Shown: piece by piece, positions 6,864 to 11,471 of the stretch
Layout: the number at the start of each line of letters is the position of its first letter
Numbering within the stretch: the first letter of the stretch is position 1
Assembly: GCA_039680625.1 (NCBI GenBank)
Contig: JBDKSN010000069.1
Coordinates: 1-11,471, forward strand
Direction: 5' to 3'
DNA length: 11,471 bases
From: JAAYDS01 sp039680625
Lineage (GTDB): Bacteria > Chloroflexota > Anaerolineae > UBA1429
The notes under the pieces: generated by a model
The model's database searches: none
Told to the model about the DNA's origin: nothing
The model's input: the letters and a program-made list of their open reading frames with translations, nothing else
Translations under genes and position numbers: made by a program

Positions 6864-8266
6864 CCACACTCGGGGTTCTGGTCGGCAACCGGGGCTTTTT
6901 CCCCGCGCATCTCGCCGAGAGCGGGCGCGCAACGATTCTGCGCGTGTTGGCAGAAGAGGGCATCGAGGCAGTGGCCCTGACCCCTGACGACACTCCCCAT
7001 GGTGCGGTAGTGACCTATGAGGACAGCATGCGTTGCGCTGCGCTGTGGAAGGCGCATCGTGAAGAGATCGATGGCCTCTTGGTGACGCTCCCGAACTTTG
7101 GCGAAGAGCGCGGCATTGCCGATGCCATCCGCCTGGCCGGGCTCAACGTGCCCGTGTTGATTCACGCCTTCCCCGACGAGCCGGGCAAGATGGACATCGC
7201 CAACCGCCGCGATAGCTTTTGCGGCAAGATGTCGGCCTGCAATAACCTGCGGCAATATGGCATCAAGTACAGCCTCACGAGGCTGCACACGGTCGATCCC
7301 GATGCCGACAGCTTTCGGCAGGACCTGAGGGATTTCGCTGGCGTCTGTCGCGTGGTCAAGGGGTTGCGTAATGCGCGTTTTGGCCAGCTCGGCGCACGGC
7401 CGGCAGCCTTTATCACGGTTCGCTATAGCGAAAAGCTGCTCGAACAGGCCGGCATCTCGATCGAGAGCATCGACCTGTCTGAGATCCTAGGACGGGCGAA
7501 CAGGATGGCCGACAACGACGCGCCCGTGGTCGCCAAGCTGGCCGAAGTCAAGGGGTATCTCGGAGTGCAGGGCGTCCCGCCCGAGGCACTGCTCAAGATG
7601 GCCAAGTTCGCCGTGGCTTATGAGGACTGGATCGTGCAGACCAAGCTGGTGGGCACAGCAGTGCAATGCTGGACGGCGATGGAAGAGTTCTACGGCGTCG
7701 TACCCTGCACGGTGATGAGCATGCTCAGCAACAAGCTCATACCCAGTGCCTGCGAGACAGACATCGCCGGCCTGGTGGGCATGTACGCGATGATGCTGGC
7801 CTCGGGGCGCCCAAGCGCCTTGCTGGACTGGAACAACAACTATTGCGATGACCCTGACAAGGGCGTGGTCTTTCACTGCAGCAATCTGCCGCAGGAGGTG
7901 TTTGGAGGCGAGGGGGTGATGGACTATCAGGCGATCATCGCCGGCTCGGTGGGCAAAGAGAACACCTACGGCACCATCGTGGGCAAGATCAAGCCTACCC
8001 CCGTCACCTATTGCCGCGTGTCCACCGATGACGTGTCGGGCCGGATCCGCGCGTATGTAGGCGAGGGCGAGATCACCGACGATCCGGTCGACACCTTTGG
8101 CGGCTATGGCGTGATCCACGTGCCCGCCTTCCAAAAGCTCTTGCGTCATATCTGCGAGAACGGCTTTGAGCACCACGTGGCCATCAACCCGACGCGGGTG
8201 GCGGGCATCATCGACGAAGCCCTGGGCAACTACTTGGGGTGGGATGTGTACCATCACCAGGGCTAG
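6860..8266 (+). CDS. L-fucose/L-arabinose isomerase-family protein
   Basis: A 468-aa protein of the L-fucose isomerase-related group (COG2407-like), which interconverts aldoses and ketoses using Mn2+. It is shorter than E. coli FucI (about 590 aa), as is usual for this looser group. Glu299 (CETD) and Asp323 (LLDWN) are 24 residues apart, the spacing of FucI metal ligands Glu337 and Asp361; His439 (HHVAIN) near the C-terminus probably corresponds to His528. This supports an active metal-dependent isomerase. Substrate is unknown: fucose, arabinose, other deoxy- or sulfo-sugars are all possible. GAGGAGG ends 7 bases before ATG 6860, and the start overlaps the SWIM stop as ATGA. A second promoter inside the SWIM gene may also drive it. 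A strong terminator follows. Confidence 0.87.
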   Translation: MTTLGVLVGNRGFFPAHLAESGRATILRVLAEEGIEAVALTPDDTPHGAVVTYEDSMRCAALWKAHREEIDGLLVTLPNFGEERGIADAIRLAGLNVPVLIHAFPDEPGKMDIANRRDSFCGKMSACNNLRQYGIKYSLTRLHTVDPDADSFRQDLRDFAGVCRVVKGLRNARFGQLGARPAAFITVRYSEKLLEQAGISIESIDLSEILGRANRMADNDAPVVAKLAEVKGYLGVQGVPPEALLKMAKFAVAYEDWIVQTKLVGTAVQCWTAMEEFYGVVPCTVMSMLSNKLIPSACETDIAGLVGMYAMMLASGRPSALLDWNNNYCDDPDKGVVFHCSNLPQEVFGGEGVMDYQAIIAGSVGKENTYGTIVGKIKPTPVTYCRVSTDDVSGRIRAYVGEGEITDDPVDTFGGYGVIHVPAFQKLLRHICENGFEHHVAINPTRVAGIIDEALGNYLGWDVYHHQG

Positions 8267-8289
8267 GTCAAGGCTGATTGACGGATGAA

Positions 8290-8321
8290 AAAGAGCCCGC
8301 TTCATGTGAAGCGGGCTCTTT
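8290..8321. terminator. Bidirectional intrinsic terminator
   Basis: AAAGAGCCCGCTTC (8290-8303) pairs perfectly with GAAGCGGGCTCTTT (8308-8321): 14 bp with a 4-base loop. On the plus strand it runs into TTTCTTT, and on the minus strand into TTTTTCATCC. It lies between the convergent isomerase and hppA genes, within a gap of only 71 bases, and serves both. Confidence 0.92.
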
Positions 8322-8337
8322 CTTTGACGGCTGACGA

Positions 8338-10377
8338 TCAGCCGAACAGGCTAAAGTGGGCGACCAACGGAGCAAACACCGTGGCCACCAGAGACATGAC
8401 TGTGATCAGCGTGTTGAGCGAGGGACCGGCGGTGTCTTTGAAGGGGTCGCCAACAGTGTCGCCCACTATGGCGGCCTTGTGGGCATCGCTGCCCTTGCCA
8501 CCCAGAGCACCGTCTTCGATGTACTTTTTCGCGTTATCCCACAGACCACCGGCGTTGGCCATCAGCAGGGCAAAGATGATGCCCGTGACGATGGCGCACG
8601 CCAGGAAACCTCCTAGTGCGCTCGGACCAAACAGGATGCCGACGAGGAGCGGCGTGATCAGGGCCAACATGCCGGGCAAGATCAGCTCTTTGAGCGCACC
8701 TTGCGTAGCGATGTCGACGCATTTGGCCGAGTCCGGCGGGACCTTGTTCTCGAGAAGGCCGGGGATCTCGCGGAACTGCCGGCGAATCTCTTCAACCATC
8801 TTGAAGGCGTTGCGGCTCACCGAGAGCATAGTCAGGGCGGCGAACAGGGGGGGCATCATGCCGCCGATGAACACGCCGATCATGACCAGTGGTTCTTGCA
8901 GGTTGAGGTTCACCGCGCCACCCTGGATCCTGATCGTCTCGACATACGACGCGAACAAAGCCAGCACCGTCAGGGCGGCAGCGCCGATGGCAAAGCCCTT
9001 GGTGATGGCCTTGGCGGTGTTGCCCGCCGCATCGAGGTGGTCGCAGACACGGATCGTCTCCTCATCCAGCTGGCCGTACTCGGCGCAACCCTTGGCATTG
9101 TCGACGATGGGACCATAGGCGTCAGACGAAACGATCATGCCGGTGATCGAGAGCATACCTACGGCCGCGATCGACACACCATAGGTGCCCGGGAGGCCCG
9201 AGGCCTCGGCCAGGAACCAGGCCGCTACCATAGCCACGCAGATGCCGACGATCGACGGCACCATGCTGATCAGGCCGTAGGAAAAGCCGTCGAGGATCAG
9301 CAATGCCGGACCGGTCAGCGCAGCATGGGCGGTGCTTTGGACGGCCTTCTGATCGATGTCGGTGAAAAAGTCAGAGGTAAAGCCAATGACCACGCCCGCC
9401 AACAACCCAGCCAGGGTTGGCCAGAAGACGCCTTGCCAATGCTCCCCAAAGGGCAGCACCTTAGCCACTCCCAGCAAGAGGACAGCGAACACGATCGTGG
9501 TCGAGATAGTGCCGGTGTTCAGCGCACGGCCGGGATCTTGGCCCTCTTTGCGTCCTACCACAAAGAACATGCCGGCCAGCGAGGCGAACACGCCCGCCGC
9601 GCTCAGCAAGAGCGGGAAGATAACATAGGCTGTGGTATCGGCGATGCCATGCTGGCCCAGGGAAGCGCCCAGGATCATCACCGCTACGACCGAGGCTACG
9701 AACGAGTCGAGGATGTCGGCGCCCATGCCGGCGACGTCACCCACGTTGTCGCCCACGTTATCGGCGATCACGGCGGGGTTACGCGGGTCATCTTCGGCGA
9801 GGTTGAACTCGACCTTACCCACCAAGTCAGCGCCGATGTCCGCCGTCTTGGTGTAGATGCCGCCGCCAGCCTTGGCCAACAAGGCCAGTGTGCTGGCGCC
9901 GAATGAAAAGCCCAGCACGACGTGGGGATCGCCCCAGATCATGTAGATAATGGTCATGCCGAGCAGGGCAAAGCCCACCACTGAAAAGCCCATCACCGCG
10001 CCAGCGTAAAAGCCGACGGGCAGGGCCTTGGCCAGACCATCTCGGGCTGCCCATGCCACACGAGCATTGGCGCGCGTCGACACGTACATGCCCGAGTAGC
10101 CAGCAGCTACTGAGCAGGCCGAGCCAAAGAGAAAGGCCACGGCGACCTTCCAGCCGAGATCGGGCACCAGCAGGATGATGATCGTGAGGACAGCGGCAAG
10201 GATCCCCAGTGCCTGATACAAACGTCTGAGGTACGTGGCCGCGCCCTCCTGGATACGCTCGGAGAACCACGCCATCTTTTCGCTCCCGTTCTGCTGCTTC
10301 ATCACCCAGCGGAACAGAAACAGAGCGAGGCCGATGGAGATGGCTCCCGAGACCAACGCGACGATCTCCCAAAGCAT
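8338..10377 (-). CDS. hppA: Membrane proton-translocating pyrophosphatase, K+-independent type
   Basis: A 679-aa integral membrane pyrophosphatase, in the usual size range, with the hydrophobic segments expected of a 16-helix pump. It couples pyrophosphate hydrolysis to proton export across the cytoplasmic membrane. Substrate and Mg2+-binding motifs are intact: ADIGADLVGKVE (179-190), DNVGDNVGDVAGMGAD (206-221), GLWDNAKKYIE (611-621) and GDTVGDPFKDTAGPS (639-653). Lys456 and Thr459 in GNTAKAITKG are the signature of K+-independent H+-pumps; K+-dependent H+- and Na+-pumps carry Ala and Gly there. AGGAGG lies 5 bases before the ATG at 10377. The gene stands alone behind a strong promoter and a leader of about 134 nt with alternative hairpins, so post-initiation control is likely. 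An insertion sequence begins some 12 bases upstream of its -35 box. Confidence 0.97.
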   Translation of the reverse strand: MLWEIVALVSGAISIGLALFLFRWVMKQQNGSEKMAWFSERIQEGAATYLRRLYQALGILAAVLTIIILLVPDLGWKVAVAFLFGSACSVAAGYSGMYVSTRANARVAWAARDGLAKALPVGFYAGAVMGFSVVGFALLGMTIIYMIWGDPHVVLGFSFGASTLALLAKAGGGIYTKTADIGADLVGKVEFNLAEDDPRNPAVIADNVGDNVGDVAGMGADILDSFVASVVAVMILGASLGQHGIADTTAYVIFPLLLSAAGVFASLAGMFFVVGRKEGQDPGRALNTGTISTTIVFAVLLLGVAKVLPFGEHWQGVFWPTLAGLLAGVVIGFTSDFFTDIDQKAVQSTAHAALTGPALLILDGFSYGLISMVPSIVGICVAMVAAWFLAEASGLPGTYGVSIAAVGMLSITGMIVSSDAYGPIVDNAKGCAEYGQLDEETIRVCDHLDAAGNTAKAITKGFAIGAAALTVLALFASYVETIRIQGGAVNLNLQEPLVMIGVFIGGMMPPLFAALTMLSVSRNAFKMVEEIRRQFREIPGLLENKVPPDSAKCVDIATQGALKELILPGMLALITPLLVGILFGPSALGGFLACAIVTGIIFALLMANAGGLWDNAKKYIEDGALGGKGSDAHKAAIVGDTVGDPFKDTAGPSLNTLITVMSLVATVFAPLVAHFSLFG

Positions 10378-10410
10378 GTCAGCCTCCTAAGAACGATATG
10401 GATGCCACAT

Positions 10411-10509
10411 GGGGCGAGCAGCCGCCCCTGAAAACCCCAGAGCCATGGGAACACGCCATCGTTGGATTGCCCGGCGCGCCAACGCCGGCGGCTGCTCCCA
10501 CAAGCAGCC
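10411..10509 (-). promoter_or_regulatory. Structured hppA leader RNA with competing stems
   Basis: In the hppA mRNA three segments compete. Segment A, GGCUGCU (10509-10503), pairs 7 bp with AGCAGCC of segment B (10496-10490) across a 6-base loop. Segment B, extended to GAGCAGCCGCC (10497-10487), also pairs 11 bp with segment C, GGCGGCUGCUC (10426-10416). Segment C alternatively folds locally, GGGGCG (10428-10423) with CGCCCC (10416-10411). Smaller stems lie between: CGUUGG (10484-10479) with CCAACG (10465-10460), or CCGGCG (10488-10483) with CGCCGG (10476-10471). The arrangement resembles an attenuator or riboswitch, but no U-run follows the C hairpin, so control of translation or Rho access would be more likely. 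I match it to no known riboswitch class. Confidence 0.5.
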
Positions 10510-10517
10510 AGTTTAAT

Positions 10518-10546
10518 ATCATACGAGGCAAGCCGCATACTGTCAA
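10518..10546 (-). promoter_or_regulatory. hppA: Promoter of hppA
   Basis: On the minus strand a perfect TTGACA (10546-10541) is followed after 17 bases by TATGAT (10523-10518), five of six. Transcription should begin near 10511 and give a leader of about 134 nt before the ATG at 10377. It is the best promoter in the window. Confidence 0.8.
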
Positions 10547-10557
10547 AAGCTCTCATT

Positions 10558-10579
10558 CAGACTGTTGAAAAACTATCTC
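10558..10579 (+). repeat. Presumed left terminal repeat of the right-hand IS
   Basis: CAGACTGTTGAAAAACTAT begins at 10558, 87 bases before the transposase start. Ends of the form CAGACTGTTGAAAAA are familiar from IS4/IS5-superfamily elements. The exact boundary needs the right end, which is outside the window. Confidence 0.5.
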
Positions 10580-10586
10580 AAAGTGC

Positions 10587-10614
10587 TTGTCAGAGCGGAC
10601 GAGGTTGGTAAACT
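10587..10614 (+). promoter_or_regulatory. Possible transposase promoter
   Basis: TTGTCA (10587-10592) and TAAACT (10609-10614) are separated by 16 bases, matching consensus at five and four positions. Start would be near 10621, just ahead of the ribosome site GGAGG at 10634-10638. Confidence 0.35.
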
Positions 10615-10644
10615 GCAGGCAGTCCTGTTTGCTGGAGGGAGCTC

Positions 10645-11471
10645 ATGGCAACACCGAGGTTTCAGAAGAGCGAGCTAGACTCCTTCTATGGCGATTATCT
10701 GTACCAGAACATCGTGCCCCAGGGCCATTTTCTGCGCCAGCTGCGCGAGCTGGTGCCCTGGCAACGGTTTACCTACCGGCTGCTCAAGTACTATCGGGGC
10801 AAAGGCCAGGTTGGGCGTCCCCCCATCGACCCGGCCATCGTGCTGAAGATGTTGCTGTTGAGCTATCTCTACAACCTCTCCGAGCGGCAGGTGGAAGAGC
10901 TCTGCAACTACTATCTGCCCGCCAAGTATTTCCTCGGCCTGGCCATCGACGCGCAGGCGCCCGACCACGCGACGCTGACGGTGTTCAAGGAGCGGATCCT
11001 GGAGAACGGCAAGCTGCGGGCGTACGAACGGATGTTGACCGAGATCATCCGGATCGCGCAAGAAGCGGGGATCGTCTTGGCCTCTGCAGCTGGTGGACAG
11101 CACGCACAGCATAGCGGCGGTGGATCTGGCCCAGGAGAGGCAACGGGAGGAAGAGGGTCGGGGGCCTCACGACCCGGATGCTCGCTGGGGCTGTAAAGGG
11201 ACCTACACCGTTCACGACGAGGAGGGGCATCCGCAGCAGCGGAAGAAGAGTTTTTACGGTTACAAGTTCCATGCCAGCTTCAATGAGGGGGCACAGATGA
11301 TCACCAGCCTGGAGGTATCGACGGGCAACCGGCCCGATGGGGGCTATCTTTGTTCCCTGATCCGAGCCGACCTGGAACAGGGGTTGCCGATCACCACCTG
11401 TGTAGCGGATCGGGGGTACGATGACATCGAGCACAAGTTTGCGGGAGCCAAGCTGTACCATGGGCTGAGGC
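10645..11471 (+). pseudogene. Frameshifted transposase, IS5/IS1182-like DDE type, cut by window end
   Basis: The first frame (ATG 10645, GGAGG 6 bases upstream) gives an N-terminal domain of the DUF772 type: VPQGHFLRQL, GRPPIDPAIVLKMLLL, NLSERQVEEL and PDHATLTVFKERI are all typical. After about residue 146 (AGIVLAS) the frame changes to low-complexity sequence and stops at 11196. The homologous continuation lies in the +1 frame: LQLVDSTHS from 11084, then KSFYGYKFHASF and CVADRGYD, open to 11470. The first two catalytic Asp residues of the DDE triad would be coded at 11096-11098 and 11408-11410; the Glu lies outside. The net shift equals loss of two bases or gain of one near 11071-11086. There is no slippery run, so decay or a sequence error is more likely than programmed frameshifting. 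Confidence 0.82.

Larger units (their letters stand above)
10558..11471 (+). mobile_element. IS5/IS1182-like insertion sequence, right part outside the window
   Basis: This comprises the presumed terminal repeat at 10558, a promoter, and a frameshifted transposase that runs off the right edge. The element differs from the IS21-like end at the left of the window, so the two do not form a composite transposon. Confidence 0.7.

Noticed and set aside
8701..9906. Long plus-strand open frame (401 codons) opposite hppA
   Set aside because: It is the antisense shadow of a clearly recognisable GC-rich membrane pyrophosphatase gene and has no family features of its own; its composition is rich in Gly, His, Asp and Arg, as expected of a shadow.
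10378..10512. Fluoride riboswitch before a pyrophosphatase gene
   Set aside because: The conserved pseudoknot elements of the crcB motif, such as the terminal GAUG...CCUAC segment, are not found in the leader.
11071..11086. Programmed frameshift in the transposase
   Set aside because: There is no A-run, slippery heptamer or shifty stop context; a net two-base loss relative to a typical VFGxLQLVDS reading explains it better.
10587..11114. 175-codon frame overlapping the transposase
   Set aside because: It is in a different frame from both recognisable transposase parts and has no motif; the transposase homology accounts for the DNA.
1..11471. CRISPR array, tRNA or rRNA
   Set aside because: No regularly spaced repeat series exists (only the two 17-bp copies at 68-118), and no cloverleaf or rRNA-like sequence was noticed.

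Overview
The window is GC-rich, densely coded bacterial DNA with Shine-Dalgarno-led genes and several sigma70-like promoters. The pairing of a SNF2 helicase with a SWIM zinc-finger protein, a COG2407-type sugar isomerase and a membrane pyrophosphatase would fit Chloroflexota. That assignment is inference from gene content only, because no rRNA or other marker gene is present.

Layout. (1) 1-125: the outer end of an insertion sequence lying to the left, IS21-like, with two copies of a 17-bp repeat. (2) 191-1432 (+): an enolase-superfamily sugar-acid dehydratase of the ManD/RspA subgroup. (3) 1496-2659 (-): a Gfo/Idh/MocA oxidoreductase convergent with it, with a hairpin terminator between them. 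(4) 2660-2799: a compact divergent promoter region. (5) 2800-8266 (+): three genes joined by 4-base ATGA overlaps, encoding a SNF2 helicase, a SWIM zinc-finger protein and an L-fucose/L-arabinose-type isomerase. An internal promoter in front of the isomerase may uncouple it. (6) 8290-8321: a strong bidirectional terminator. (7) 8338-10377 (-): hppA, a membrane proton-pumping pyrophosphatase of the K+-independent type, with a well-formed promoter and a leader of about 134 nt rich in mutually exclusive base pairing. (8) 10558-11471 (+): the left end and frameshifted transposase of a second, unrelated insertion sequence (IS5/IS1182-like), running off the window.

How it fits together. Three products (dehydratase, oxidoreductase, isomerase) are sugar or sugar-acid enzymes, so the stretch resembles a carbohydrate-catabolism neighbourhood. 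The SNF2/SWIM pair is a DNA-transaction module of unknown role that shares a transcript with the isomerase. hppA is an independent energy-conservation gene. Insertion sequences abut the upstream side of both outer genes (the dehydratase and hppA), so the native upstream regulatory DNA of both may be lost.

The best candidate for something undescribed is the hppA leader RNA. The next is the translational coupling of a SNF2/SWIM pair to a sugar isomerase. I see no CRISPR array, tRNA, rRNA or recognised defence system.
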